Shown: positions 1 through 8,650 of the stretch, piece by piece | Numbering within the stretch: the first letter of the stretch is position 1 | How the letters are laid out: the number at the start of each line of letters is the position of its first letter | Origin: Coriobacteriaceae bacterium | Lineage (GTDB): Bacteria; Actinomycetota; Coriobacteriia; Coriobacteriales; QAMH01 | Assembly: GCA_025992705.1 (NCBI GenBank) | Contig: DAJPGJ010000001.1 | Span: forward strand, 496,001-560,000 | DNA length: 64,000 bases | Reading direction: 5' to 3' | Notes under the pieces: model-generated | What the model saw: the letters and a program-made list of their open reading frames with translations, nothing else | Database searches by the model: none | What the model was told of the DNA's origin: nothing | Program-made: the position numbers and the translations under genes

Positions 1-467
1 GCATCGATTACGAGAGCGGGGAGGGCTGGAACAAGGCTCGCGAGCGTCTCATTAACGATGCAGCTCAACTTGCTCAGGAGCACTATGAGCGCTGCACGGT
101 CGTTTTCGATGCGGCAGGTAATCCCGACTCGACGGGCATCCCTACGCGAAAAGCGGGCATCGACGTCATTTTCTCGCCTGCGGGCGTGAGTGCCGATAGC
201 GTTATCGAGCGACTCGCGCACGATGCTCGCGAAAACGGTTTCGAAGTTGTGGTTGTTTCGTCGGATTTCACGATTCAGGCGACCGTTTTCGGAGGCGGTG
301 TAGCGAGTCTTTCGTCCCTTGCGTTTACCGCAGACAGCGTCGATGTCGAGGACGAGCGACGTGCCCTTGCCCGCCTGGCGGCAAACGAAAAACGCACCAT
401 AGCCGATAGGCTCGATGCTGAGACGCGCGCCAAGCTCGAGGCAATCGTGCGTGGAGCGGGGGAATGA
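1..467 (+). CDS. YacP-like NYN-domain RNase (3' part of gene)
   Basis: The reading frame is open from the window edge (frame 3) to a TGA at 465-467, giving about 154 residues without a start. The visible part has the NYN/PIN-like pattern of the YacP (Rae1) family. There is a beta strand ending in VVFDAAGN, then a segment with VIFSPAGVSADSVIERLA, then VVVVSSDFTIQ followed by a glycine-rich turn, which is the late acidic metal-site region. Family members are small metal-dependent RNases, some acting on ribosome-bound mRNA. The position next to tRNA genes and tuf fits a role in RNA metabolism. The N-terminal part is missing only because of the window boundary. Confidence 0.75.
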   Translation, partial: IDYESGEGWNKARERLINDAAQLAQEHYERCTVVFDAAGNPDSTGIPTRKAGIDVIFSPAGVSADSVIERLAHDARENGFEVVVVSSDFTIQATVFGGGVASLSSLAFTADSVDVEDERRALARLAANEKRTIADRLDAETRAKLEAIVRGAGE

Positions 468-468
468 G

Positions 469-555
469 ACACTTGCTGGGCGACAGGGGGACGGGGGTTC
501 TGTCACGCTGGGTTCGTGTGACAGAACCCCCGTCCCCCTGTCGCCCAGCAAGTGT
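469..555. repeat. Perfect 38-bp inverted repeat (REPIN-like hairpin)
   Basis: The arms 469-506 and 518-555 are exactly complementary, with an 11-nt loop (507-517). The arms contain G-tracts followed by TTCTGTCAC. It begins two bases after the stop of the YacP-like gene and ends 23 bases before tRNA-Thr. It has no T-tract, so it is not a typical terminator. It is the same kind of structure as the hairpin at 63056-63137. Such elements are often REP pairs mobilised in trans by a RAYT transposase, but no RAYT gene is in this window. Confidence 0.8.
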
Positions 556-578
556 GATACACTGCCGGACGCGGTTTT

Positions 579-650
579 GCCAGCGTGGCGCAACGGTAGC
601 GCAGCGGTTTTGTAAACCGAGGGTTGCGGGTTCGATTCCTGCCGCTGGCA
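579..650 (+). tRNA. tRNA-Thr (anticodon TGT)
   Basis: The acceptor stem 579-585 pairs with 643-649. The anticodon loop 609-615 carries TGT at 611-613, reading ACA. The T arm contains GGTTCGATTCC. The discriminator is A650 and CCA is encoded at 651-653. The order Thr(TGT)-Tyr-Thr(GGT)-tuf matches the thrU-tyrU-(glyT)-thrT-tufB cluster of Escherichia coli. Confidence 0.95.
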
Positions 651-714
651 CCAGCCGCATTTATGCAGCGAAAGGCATAGCTACACCCGGACGCGTGGTA
701 TAGCGGCTTTTTCG

Positions 715-743
715 TTGACAACATCTGATGTGCGCGGTATCAT
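715..743 (+). promoter_or_regulatory. Sigma70-type promoter for tRNA-Tyr/Thr
   Basis: TTGACA (715-720) and TATCAT (738-743) are separated by exactly 17 bp, ahead of tRNA-Tyr. It is likely to drive tRNA-Tyr, tRNA-Thr and possibly tRNA-Met and tuf. A 17-bp sequence just upstream (682-698, TACACCCGGACGCGTGG) recurs almost unchanged before the str promoter (19991-20007). Confidence 0.75.
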
Positions 744-817
744 CTCGTGCGCTATGCGGCTAGACCCGCATCGCACGCAGCTTGAAAAGCGTATACAGAT
801 TAGTGAGTCACAAAGAT

Positions 818-899
818 GGGCGTGTGCCGGAGCGGTTAATCGGGACGGGCTGTAAACCCGTTGGCTTTGCCTACCATGGTTCGAATCCATGCGCGCCCA
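818..899 (+). tRNA. tRNA-Tyr (anticodon GTA)
   Basis: The acceptor stem 818-824 pairs with 892-898 and the discriminator is A899. CCA is encoded at 900-902. The anticodon stem ACGGG/CCCGT encloses the loop CTGTAAA with anticodon GTA. A long variable arm, as expected for a class II tRNA-Tyr, explains the 82-nt length. Confidence 0.95.
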
Positions 900-908
900 C
901 CACCTTTT

Positions 909-980
909 GCCTGTGTAGCTCAGGGGTAGAGCACTTCCTTGGTAAGGAAGAGGCCATCGGTTCAAATCCGATCACAGGCT
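909..980 (+). tRNA. tRNA-Thr (anticodon GGT)
   Basis: The acceptor GCCTGTG (909-915) pairs with CACAGGC (973-979). The anticodon stem CTTCC/GGAAG encloses a loop with GGT. The T arm has GGTTCAAATCC, and CCA is encoded at 981-983. It lies 6 bases after the CCA of tRNA-Tyr and is probably processed from the same transcript. Confidence 0.95.
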
Positions 981-1172
981 CCATTTACTTAACGCTTAGA
1001 GCAACGTTTGAGCCTTTTAGGTGCGCATACTGCGCTTGAAAGGTTTGAACGAGCAGAGTGCGTTGGATGCAAGGAAGTGCGGAGCGATTCCGAAGGAGCG
1101 GCCTTGGTGCCGTGACTGAGGAAGCGACGACAGCACTGACGCCGCAGACGACGTGCTATGCGAAGTTAAAAT

Positions 1173-1246
1173 GGCGGCGTAGCTCAGTTGGTCAGAGCGC
1201 ACGGTTCATACCCGTGTTGCCATTGGTTCGAATCCAATCGCCGCTA
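1173..1246 (+). tRNA. tRNA-Met (anticodon CAT), elongator type
   Basis: The acceptor stem 1173-1179 pairs with 1239-1245, with a G-T first pair and discriminator A1246. CCA is encoded at 1247-1249. The anticodon arm CACGG/CCGTG has the loop TTCATAC. It lacks the mismatch at the first acceptor pair and the three G-C pairs next to the anticodon loop that mark initiator tRNA. An elongator Met is therefore most likely, although an Ile(CAT) tRNA with a modified C cannot be excluded from sequence alone. Confidence 0.9.
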
Positions 1247-1359
1247 CCAGGTTTTTCGCCTCACAATGAGGCTTTGCACGTATAAAATGATAGTTTTGGT
1301 AATGACGCGCACTCCAAGGAACGGATGCGCGCATGCAATTCAGCAAACAGGAGGATATG

Positions 1360-2565
<1,206 letters not shown>

Positions 2566-2593
2566 CACGAGCCCATTAGGTTATGAGCAGACA

Positions 2594-2621
2594 GGCCCGA
2601 CGGTTTTGCGACCGTCGGGCC
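2594..2621 (+). terminator. Hairpin after tuf
   Basis: An 11-bp stem (2594-2604 with 2611-2621) has a 6-nt loop and is followed by GTGTTCTG, a weak T-stretch. It probably reduces read-through from tuf into rpmG rather than stopping it completely. Confidence 0.55.
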
Positions 2622-2646
2622 GTGTTCTGCGATTGAGGAGGATGTA

Positions 2647-2796
2647 ATGCGCACGTTGGTCACCTTGGCCTGTACTGATTGCAAGCGCCGCAATTATACG
2701 ACCAAGAAGAACAAGCAGAACAACCCTGAGCGCATCGAGCTGAAGAAGTACTGCCGTTGGTGCGGTCATCATACGCTGCACCGCGAGACTCGCTAG
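2647..2796 (+). CDS. rpmG: Ribosomal protein L33 (zinc-binding form)
   Basis: 49 residues starting MRTLVTLACTDCKRRNY and ending TLHRETR. It is a large-subunit protein. The two cysteine pairs CTDC and CRWC mark the zinc-binding (C+) paralog. The start ATG at 2647 follows GAGGAGG by 6 nt. The position between tuf and tRNA-Trp/secE is common to many bacteria. Confidence 0.95.
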   Translation: MRTLVTLACTDCKRRNYTTKKNKQNNPERIELKKYCRWCGHHTLHRETR

Positions 2797-2848
2797 TTGT
2801 ACTCGCTAAGTGTTCAGGAGTGGTCTACAATGGCTAGACCAGATGAAC

Positions 2849-2922
2849 AGGCCAGTAGCTCCAATTGGTAGAGCGTCGGTCTCCAAAACCGAATGTTGGG
2901 GGTTCGAGTCCCTCCTGGCCTG
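2849..2922 (+). tRNA. tRNA-Trp (anticodon CCA)
   Basis: The acceptor stem AGGCCAG (2849-2855) pairs with CTGGCCT (2915-2921) and the discriminator is G2922. CCA is encoded at 2923-2925. The loop CTCCAAA lies between TCGGT and ACCGA. A TACAAT (2826-2831) just upstream may be its -10 box, but no clear -35 is visible. Confidence 0.95.
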
Positions 2923-2934
2923 CCAGATTATTCC

Positions 2935-2960
2935 GGCCAACTTTTTAGTTGGCCTCTTTT
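2935..2960 (+). terminator. Intrinsic terminator after tRNA-Trp
   Basis: GGCCAAC (2935-2941) pairs with GTTGGCC (2948-2954) and is followed by TCTTTT. It lies between tRNA-Trp and secE, so secE either has its own promoter in the next 35 bases or is reached by read-through. Confidence 0.75.
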
Positions 2961-2993
2961 AAGGTATGAACCACCTTATACGAACGGATCAAG

Positions 2994-3410
2994 ATGGCTA
3001 CGAAGAAACACAAGAAGCGTAAGCGCGACACACGCTCCGAGGAGCAAAAGGCTCAGTCGGCGCGTGATCTCGCGCAGCAAACAACCGCGCAACCGCAGAA
3101 GAAAGCTGCGGTGCTTTCGCGCTCCAAGGACAAAGCTCCCGAGAAGGCGAAGAGCACCAAGGCAGTTGCCAAGAACGATTCCAAGTCAGGAAAGAAGCCG
3201 AGCATCTGGCGTCGTTTCGTCAACTATTGCAAAGAGGTCAAGGGCGAAATGCAGCGCGTGGTTTGGCCGACACGCCCCGAGCTCGTCAATGCGAGCCTCA
3301 TCGTCATTGCGGCCCTCGTGTTCTTCGGCGTCGGTATCGCCATCATCGACAATATCATCATTATCCCGCTTGATGCCATCGCGACCTTGGGAGTGAACGT
3401 CAATGGCTAG
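2994..3410 (+). CDS. secE: Protein translocase subunit SecE with long basic N-terminus
   Basis: 138 residues. SecE stabilises SecY in the export channel. Residues 1 to about 80 are lysine-rich and of low complexity. The conserved SecE core (about 62-80, with FVNYCKEVKGEMQRVVWPT) is followed by one membrane helix near the C-terminus. Single-helix bacterial SecE proteins are usually 60-80 residues, so about 60 extra N-terminal residues are present, as in several actinobacteria. The last 8 bases overlap nusG, the classic secE-nusG pairing. No strong Shine-Dalgarno precedes this ATG. Confidence 0.92.
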   Translation: MATKKHKKRKRDTRSEEQKAQSARDLAQQTTAQPQKKAAVLSRSKDKAPEKAKSTKAVAKNDSKSGKKPSIWRRFVNYCKEVKGEMQRVVWPTRPELVNASLIVIAALVFFGVGIAIIDNIIIIPLDAIATLGVNVNG

Positions 3411-3933
3411 AAGATGGTACGTTGTTCACACCTATTCGGGCTACGAGAACAAGGTCAAGACGAACATCGAGCATCTCATCGAGACCCAGGGTCTCGAGAA
3501 CAATATCTTCGAGATTCTCATCCCCACCGAGGAAGTCACCGAGCTCAAGGAGGGCGGCCGTCGCGTCACCACCGAGCGCAAGGTGTTTCCCGGCTATGTG
3601 CTGATCAAGATGAACCTCGATGCCCGCACCCAGGTTGCCGTACGCAACACGCCGGGCGTGACGGGGTTTGTCGGCAGCGAGGGTCAGCCTGTTCCGCTGA
3701 CGCGCGAGGAGTTCAACAAGATCACCAAGCGCGTGAGCCCCGAGGCCCCCAAGAAGACCTCCACGGATCTGGAAGAGGGCCAGTCCATCAAGGTTATGAG
3801 TGGTCCGCTTGCAGACTTCGATGGCACGGTCTCCGAGGTGAACGCCGAGGCCGGCAAGGTCAAGGTTCTCGTCTCGATCTTCGGCCGCGAGACACCGGTC
3901 GAGCTCAGCTTCGATCAGGTGGCAAAGATTTAA
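3403..3933 (+). CDS. nusG: Transcription termination/antitermination factor NusG
   Basis: 176 residues. NusG binds RNA polymerase and links it to Rho or the ribosome. The NGN domain is at residues 1-110 (RRWYVVHTYSGYENKVK start). The KOW domain is at about 122-176 (GQSIKVMSGPLADFDGTV and the closing VELSFDQVAKI). The ATG overlaps the end of secE, implying translational coupling. Confidence 0.97.
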   Translation: MARRWYVVHTYSGYENKVKTNIEHLIETQGLENNIFEILIPTEEVTELKEGGRRVTTERKVFPGYVLIKMNLDARTQVAVRNTPGVTGFVGSEGQPVPLTREEFNKITKRVSPEAPKKTSTDLEEGQSIKVMSGPLADFDGTVSEVNAEAGKVKVLVSIFGRETPVELSFDQVAKI

Positions 3934-4050
3934 GTTTGGCAGAAACGCGCGCGTCGTGCCTCGATGTGGAAGAGGGCTTCTCGCGACAGGCGCTTTCGAT
4001 AGATAGAGCATAAGCGCCCGTAAGGGCAGGTACTAGTAAGGATAGGCATC

Positions 4051-4482
4051 ATGGCTAAGGACAAGGAAGTAACGGGCTTCATTAAGCTTCAGATTCCTGC
4101 TGGTCAGGCTAACCCGGCACCCCCGGTTGGCCCGGCACTCGGCGCCCAGGGCGTCAACATCATGCAGTTCTGCACGGCATTCAATGCCGAGACGCAGGAC
4201 AAGGGCAATACGATTATCCCCGTCGAGATCACGGTCTATGAGGATAAGTCCTTCGACTTCATCTGCAAGACTCCGCCGGCGGCTGTTCTCATCCGTCAGG
4301 CTCTTGGCATCGAGAAGGGCAGCGGCGTTCCGCAGCGCGACAAGGTGGGCACGCTCACGCAGGCTCAGCTTACCGAGATTGCCGAGACCAAGCTTCCCGA
4401 TCTCAACGCAAACGACATCGAGGCCGCCAAGAAGATCGTGGCGGGTACCGCTCGCTCCATGGGCGTTTTGGTCGAAGAGTAA
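4051..4482 (+). CDS. rplK: Ribosomal protein L11
   Basis: 143 residues, the usual length. It binds the GTPase-associated region of 23S rRNA. The N-terminal helix-rich part has IPAGQANPAPPVGPALG and the C-terminal RNA-binding domain ends GTARSMGVLVEE. It is preceded by a 117-base gap after nusG with a possible processing or promoter site, and followed 77 bases later by rplA. Confidence 0.97.
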   Translation: MAKDKEVTGFIKLQIPAGQANPAPPVGPALGAQGVNIMQFCTAFNAETQDKGNTIIPVEITVYEDKSFDFICKTPPAAVLIRQALGIEKGSGVPQRDKVGTLTQAQLTEIAETKLPDLNANDIEAAKKIVAGTARSMGVLVEE

Positions 4483-4559
4483 AGGTTAAACGCAGCGTGA
4501 AGCGCGCTGCTTGTAGTGGGAGGGCCGGCCAGGCTCGTTGACCACGAGGAGGAAAGAAC

Positions 4560-5267
4560 ATGGCAAAGCACGGAAAGAAGTACGAGGCCGCACTGGCCAA
4601 GGTTGACGAGGACAAGCAGTACACGCCGCTTGAGGCTTGCACGCTTGCCAAGGAGATTGCGCCTGCATCCTTTGACGAGAGCATCGAGGTCGCATTCCGC
4701 CTCAACATCGACACCCGTCAGGCTGATCAGCAGGTTCGCGGTTCCATCTCGCTGCCTAATGGCACGGGCAAGGAAGTCCGCGTTGCCGTCTTCGCCGAGG
4801 GCGATAAGGCCAAGGAGGCTCTCGAGGCTGGTGCTGACGTTGTCGGTTCCGACGATCTGGTTGCCGACGTGCAGGCTGGCAACATTAACTTCGACGCTGC
4901 CGTTGCAACTCCCGACATGATGAGCAAGGTCGGCCGTCTGGGTAAGGTCCTTGGTCCTCGCGGCATGATGCCGAATCCCAAGCTTGGTACCGTTACGCCG
5001 GATGTCGCCAAGGCCGTGAGCGAGCTCAAGGGTGGCAAGGTCGAGTACCGTGCCGATCGCTATGGCATCTGCCATGTCAACATTGGCAAGGTTTCCTTCG
5101 AGCCCAAGGCTCTTGCCGAGAACTACGGTGCACTTTATGACGAGATTCTGCGTGTGAAGCCGGCCGCAACCAAGGGCCGCTATGTCAAGTCCGTCGTGCT
5201 GTCTTCGACGATGGGCCCTGGTATCAAGGTTGCTGCTGACATCGTCCGCAACTACACCGAGGCGTAA
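4560..5267 (+). CDS. rplA: Ribosomal protein L1
   Basis: 235 residues. It forms the L1 stalk and in many bacteria represses its own operon. The conserved block GPRGMMPNPKLGTVTPDV and the C-terminal STMGPGIKVA are present. The ATG at 4560 follows GAGGAGGAAAGAAC. It is the last gene of the rplKA unit; a structured element and a terminator follow. Confidence 0.97.
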   Translation: MAKHGKKYEAALAKVDEDKQYTPLEACTLAKEIAPASFDESIEVAFRLNIDTRQADQQVRGSISLPNGTGKEVRVAVFAEGDKAKEALEAGADVVGSDDLVADVQAGNINFDAAVATPDMMSKVGRLGKVLGPRGMMPNPKLGTVTPDVAKAVSELKGGKVEYRADRYGICHVNIGKVSFEPKALAENYGALYDEILRVKPAATKGRYVKSVVLSSTMGPGIKVAADIVRNYTEA

Positions 5268-5274
5268 CAGAACA

Positions 5275-5410
5275 CGCAATCTAGACGTTCAACGGGGAGC
5301 TTACGTACGTTTTGTACGCTACGCTCCCCGTTTCACGTCTATCTCACGCATTCTGTTGCGCTTGCATGCTACGCACCTCGCTTTATTGCAATCTCACGCA
5401 TTCTATTGCG
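5275..5410 (+). ncRNA. Structured element, copy 1 (downstream of rplA)
   Basis: Nested pairing is visible. The outermost stem is 5275-5280 with 5405-5410, and the outer stem is 5282-5288 with 5335-5341. The middle stem is 5291-5300 with 5323-5332, and the apical stem CGTAC 5304-5308 with GTACG 5314-5318 closes a 5-nt loop. A 3x4 internal loop separates the middle and apical stems. The right half is duplicated: 5318-5360 and 5368-5410 are 50 bp apart and match at most positions. Copies with the same plan lie at 9037-9140 and 39357-39450. The function is unknown. It could be an mRNA 3'-end structure or a mobile palindromic element. Confidence 0.65.
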
Positions 5411-5428
5411 TTTTCGTTACTGAAAAGC

Positions 5429-5452
5429 CCGGGTTTTGTACCCGGATTTTTT
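5429..5452 (+). terminator. Intrinsic terminator of rplKA
   Basis: CCGGGT (5429-5434) and ACCCGG (5440-5445) are followed by ATTTTTT. It separates the ribosomal unit from the inserted LysR/MFS pair. Confidence 0.85.
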
Positions 5453-5504
5453 AATGGGCTGCGAATATGTGCCGGTAATTATCCGTGCGAGCAAGCTGCG
5501 CTGT

Positions 5505-6389
5505 TTATTGCTGATATATGCGCCTTGCCGTTCGGTAGAGCTTCATGACTTGCGCGCCCGGCCGTTTGGGAAAGACCAGCCCATAGGGCATGCAATGCGG
5601 CTCGGCCAAGGAGATGCAAACAAGGTTTGGGTGGATATCCTCCCAGATCTCGGTCGTGACGATAGCGCGATTGTTCAATTCGCAATCTGCGAACAGTTCC
5701 ATCGTGTAAAAGGGGACATCCGTGATTCGATTGGCTCCGAGACCAACAAGATAGGAGCGCGCGGCGTCGTAGTCAGCCGATACGCCTGGCCTCATCATGA
5801 CGAGGTCAAGGTCATGGAGCAGCTCCGCATCCACCACTTCGGGAATGACCGTTCCTGGTAATTTTGGGACCGCGACGCATAGCTGAGTTCGCGTTAGCTC
5901 GAGGAACAGGCACTGATCTCGGTAGAGCTCGGACATGTAGAGCCCCTCCATCACGTCATACGATACGCCGAGTCCACGCAGGTAATTGCCCGGCTCGATT
6001 CCCGCGCTTTCAAGCGAGGTGATATCGATGCGGGTGCCTGGCGCGCTTTCGATCATATGCGACCAAATTCCCGGAAGCAGGCGGCACTTCATGAGTAATG
6101 AAGTTGCCACGCGTATAGGTCCCTCGCCCTTCTGAATCGTCCGTGCGCGAGCAACTGCCTCATCGCAGTGACGCACGATCTCTATGGCATCCCGATAAAG
6201 CGATTCGCCCGCTTCGGTCAGTTTGACGCCGCAGGGTCCACGCTCGAACAAAGTGACGCCAAGACGCTGCTCGAGAAGATCAATCTGCTGAATGAGAGAA
6301 GACGGCGCGATATAGAGTGCGCGGGCAGCTTTGCTGAAACTTCCCGCATTCGCCGTTTCGATGAAGGACTCGATGTGGCGCGAGTACAC
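5505..6389 (-). CDS. LysR-family transcriptional regulator
   Basis: 294 residues on the minus strand. The N-terminal winged helix-turn-helix (about 1-60, with NAGSFSKAARALYIAPSS and the QIDLLEQRLGVTLFER wing) is typical of LysR. The remainder is an effector-binding domain. A GTG at 6395 lies directly against AAAGGA. The GTG at 6389 has proper spacing after AAGGAG and gives MYSRHIESFIETAN, so it is preferred. It is divergent from an MFS carrier gene and a dyad lies between them, so control of that carrier is the natural inference. The effector is unknown. It interrupts the otherwise conserved rplA-rplJ neighbourhood. Confidence 0.93.
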   Translation of the reverse strand: MYSRHIESFIETANAGSFSKAARALYIAPSSLIQQIDLLEQRLGVTLFERGPCGVKLTEAGESLYRDAIEIVRHCDEAVARARTIQKGEGPIRVATSLLMKCRLLPGIWSHMIESAPGTRIDITSLESAGIEPGNYLRGLGVSYDVMEGLYMSELYRDQCLFLELTRTQLCVAVPKLPGTVIPEVVDAELLHDLDLVMMRPGVSADYDAARSYLVGLGANRITDVPFYTMELFADCELNNRAIVTTEIWEDIHPNLVCISLAEPHCMPYGLVFPKRPGAQVMKLYRTARRIYQQ

Positions 6390-6454
6390 AGTCACTCCTT
6401 TGTATCAGGTTTGAACCTTATACAGCTATAGAGAAAAGCGCGATTAAAAGGAGA

Positions 6455-6472
6455 TTATAGCAACTACTATAA
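6455..6472. promoter_or_regulatory. Probable LysR operator
   Basis: TTATAG (6455-6460), a 6-bp spacer and CTATAA (6467-6472) form a perfect dyad of the T-N11-A type bound by LysR proteins. It is centred between the divergent lysR and MFS genes. A second TATA-N4-TATA dyad lies about 30 bases away at 6422-6433 and could be the second half-site of a tetramer. Confidence 0.65.
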
Positions 6473-6501
6473 GGTCGTGTACGAAAGTGGAGGGGGACAT
6501 A

Positions 6502-7776
6502 ATGGATGTGAACGCGCTCAAGCGTAAGAGGTACGTGTATCTATTTGCATCGGCAGCTTCGTTTCTGGTGTTAGGCCTGGTCTACGCCTGGTCGCTTTTC
6601 GCGACTCCTCTTGCCACTATCTACGGATGGGAGATGAGCGCGGTAAAGGTGACCTTCACCATCTGCATGATGGCGTTTTGCGTGGGTGGCCTCATTGGCG
6701 TGCGAGTGCTCAGGCGTCTCGGCGTGCGCGGCGCCATACTGATGGCAGCCACGCTTCTCGTCTGCGGTTTTGCGGGAACGGCGATTCTGGCCCAATACGG
6801 CATATGGGCCTTGTACGTATGCTATGGCGTATGCATTGGGTGCGGCACGGGTCTGGGCTACAACGTCACCATCGCCACGGTAACATTGTGGTTTCCCGAT
6901 AGGACCGGCTTTGCCTCCGGTGTCATGTTCATGGGCTTTGGCCTGGGCTCTCTTACCCTGGGAACGCTTACGCGCGCCATCATCGGGACGGCGGGCATAC
7001 CCGTCGCGCTCGGCGTCGTCGCGGCCACGGCCTGCATCGTCTTCGTGTTCCTGGCTTGCTTCTTGAAGCGCGCTCCCGAAAACATCAGCGAACTCTTGGG
7101 CGTCGGCACGCAAAAGGAAGACCTGGCCAAGGAGGAGCTCTCATCCGATGCCGAATTCGTGACGGATGCCAAGTCCGCCTCAGATGCCGAGGCAGATCAG
7201 CGCAGAATCTTCCGTGACCCCGCGTTTTACGGCTACTACCTATGGGCGATCATCATCCTTGGCGCAGGGCTCGTCGTCATCGGCACGTCCATGCAGGGAG
7301 CCTTGGAGTTGAACGTGGACGCGACCTTCGCTGCGACGCTTGTGGGCATCATTCCCATCGTGAACGGATTATCAGGTCTTTCCATGGGCGTCGTTTACGA
7401 CAAGAAGGGCTTGCAGTTTTCCATGATATTGGTCGCAACGATTGCCTTCGCAGCCTGCACGGTTCTCGCCTGCGCCTTCTTCTTCGGCCTGGGATGGCTC
7501 TATGTCATCGGCTGCCTGATGATGGTTGTGGGCTATGGTAGCGTAGCGCCCCAGGCCACTGCGTTTGCCCGCGAGCGTTATGGTCAGAAGCGCTTTCCGC
7601 ACCACCTTGCCATCGTGAATACCGACATCGCCGGTGGCTCGGCCTTTCAACAGGCCGTGATGAGCGCATGCGGCGGTGTGAGCCTGTTCGTCTACACGAC
7701 CATGGCCGTCTTTGGCGCCGTGGCCTTCGTGACGAGCCTTGCCTTCGCCCGTATCACGAGGCCGAACAAGGGATAG
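6502..7776 (+). CDS. MFS transporter, OFA (oxalate/formate antiporter-like) family
   Basis: 424 residues with about 12 hydrophobic helices and a charged central loop (about residues 200-235), as expected of MFS carriers. The N-terminal helix with LVYAWSLFATPL and the second-helix segment VTFTICMMAFCVGG resemble the OFA family of small-carboxylate carriers. An in-frame GTG at 6487 lies inside the Shine-Dalgarno (GTGGAGGGGG), so the ATG at 6502 is chosen. The substrate is not determinable from sequence. It is probably regulated by the divergent LysR protein. Confidence 0.88.
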   Translation: MDVNALKRKRYVYLFASAASFLVLGLVYAWSLFATPLATIYGWEMSAVKVTFTICMMAFCVGGLIGVRVLRRLGVRGAILMAATLLVCGFAGTAILAQYGIWALYVCYGVCIGCGTGLGYNVTIATVTLWFPDRTGFASGVMFMGFGLGSLTLGTLTRAIIGTAGIPVALGVVAATACIVFVFLACFLKRAPENISELLGVGTQKEDLAKEELSSDAEFVTDAKSASDAEADQRRIFRDPAFYGYYLWAIIILGAGLVVIGTSMQGALELNVDATFAATLVGIIPIVNGLSGLSMGVVYDKKGLQFSMILVATIAFAACTVLACAFFFGLGWLYVIGCLMMVVGYGSVAPQATAFARERYGQKRFPHHLAIVNTDIAGGSAFQQAVMSACGGVSLFVYTTMAVFGAVAFVTSLAFARITRPNKG

Positions 7777-7858
7777 GGAAGGGTGCGACAGCGCCCTCGC
7801 ATCCAGAGCACGACCCTATTTTCGAAAGCGCTCTTCGCAAAAGATGCATGACAATTCC

Positions 7859-7887
7859 TTGCGTCCTTCCGCCCATTGCTCTATCAT
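7859..7887 (+). promoter_or_regulatory. Promoter of rplJL
   Basis: TTGCGT (7859-7864) and TATCAT (7882-7887) are 17 bp apart. Transcription would begin near 7894, just before the L10 leader. Confidence 0.7.
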
Positions 7888-7908
7888 TCCATCTCGCATT
7901 TGTAGTTT

Positions 7909-7988
7909 TACCCGCTACCAAAGACAGCCGGTGTCCCATCCGGGACTTAAGGGAAGGCAAGCCTTCCGCCCGCCGAGGTGGTCGAACA
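7909..7988 (+). promoter_or_regulatory. Ribosomal protein L10 leader
   Basis: The segment has the conserved leader pieces ACCAAAGACAGCCGG (from 7917) and CCGCCCGCCGAGGTGG (from 7967). These enclose two small hairpins (TCCCATCCGGGA and GGAAGGCAAGCCTTCC). The layout matches the L10 leader known from Firmicutes and Actinobacteria, where L10(L12)4 binds a kink-turn and represses rplJL. Confidence 0.85.
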
Positions 7989-8016
7989 TGAATGATGCTT
8001 CAGGCATGCACTCTCG

Positions 8017-8053
8017 TCGGCCTCCGCTGTCACGCAGCGGGGGCCGATTTGTA
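8017..8053 (+). terminator. Attenuator hairpin of the L10 leader
   Basis: A 13-bp stem (8017-8029 with 8035-8047, one G-T) and 5-nt loop are followed by TTTGTAT, 16 bases before the rplJ start. With the upstream L10-binding structure this forms a transcription-attenuation switch. Confidence 0.75.
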
Positions 8054-8068
8054 TGAAGGGAGGTGCGC

Positions 8069-8587
8069 ATGCCTACACAGCAAAAAGTCGAGCAAGTTGA
8101 GAAGCTTACCGAGCTTTTCAAGAACAGCGAGGGTTGCTGGTTCGTCGATGCTCGTGGTCTTACCGTCAAGGAGTCCCAGGAGCTTCGCCGCAACATTCGC
8201 GAGGGTGCCGGTCAGATGCACGTCTTCAAGAACAACCTCGCCGCTATCGCACTCAAGAACCTCGACCTTCCCGAAATCCCCGAGATTTTGGCTGGCCCCA
8301 CGGCCTTCGTGTTCTGCGATGGTGACGTGGCCGCTCCGGCCAAGGCTCTCAAGGACTTCGCCAAGGATCATGAGGCTCTGGAGATCAAGGGTGGCATTGT
8401 CGACGGCAAGGTCTACTCCGTCGAGGAGGCACTCAAGGTCGCCGATCTGCCCAGCAAGGAGCAGCTCGTTGCCATGCTTCTGTCCACCATGCTCGCACCG
8501 GTCACGGGTCTCGCCCGTGTCTGCGCGGCGCCGGCGGAAGGCTTGGCTCGCACGATTCAGGCTATCGCAGACCAGAAGGCTGCATAG
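8069..8587 (+). CDS. rplJ: Ribosomal protein L10
   Basis: 172 residues. It anchors the L7/L12 stalk. The N-terminal rRNA-binding domain has LTEVFK-like LTELFKNSEG and the C-terminal helices bind L12. An in-frame GTG at 8063 is part of the Shine-Dalgarno GGGAGG, so ATG 8069 (MPTQQKVEQ) is the start. It is controlled by the leader upstream. Confidence 0.97.
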   Translation: MPTQQKVEQVEKLTELFKNSEGCWFVDARGLTVKESQELRRNIREGAGQMHVFKNNLAAIALKNLDLPEIPEILAGPTAFVFCDGDVAAPAKALKDFAKDHEALEIKGGIVDGKVYSVEEALKVADLPSKEQLVAMLLSTMLAPVTGLARVCAAPAEGLARTIQAIADQKAA

Positions 8588-8650
8588 CGCCACGTTTGTT
8601 ATGTATATGCAAGGTGGCGTGATTGCCGCCGCAACTGAAAGGTTTTAGTT

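Noticed and set aside
1333..1359. Earlier start for EF-Tu
   Set aside because: It would include the Shine-Dalgarno in the coding region and add residues absent from the family.
3934..4050. Regulatory leader before rplK
   Set aside because: Several short stems can be drawn but none is long or conserved enough to name; no clear promoter boxes with 17-bp spacing.
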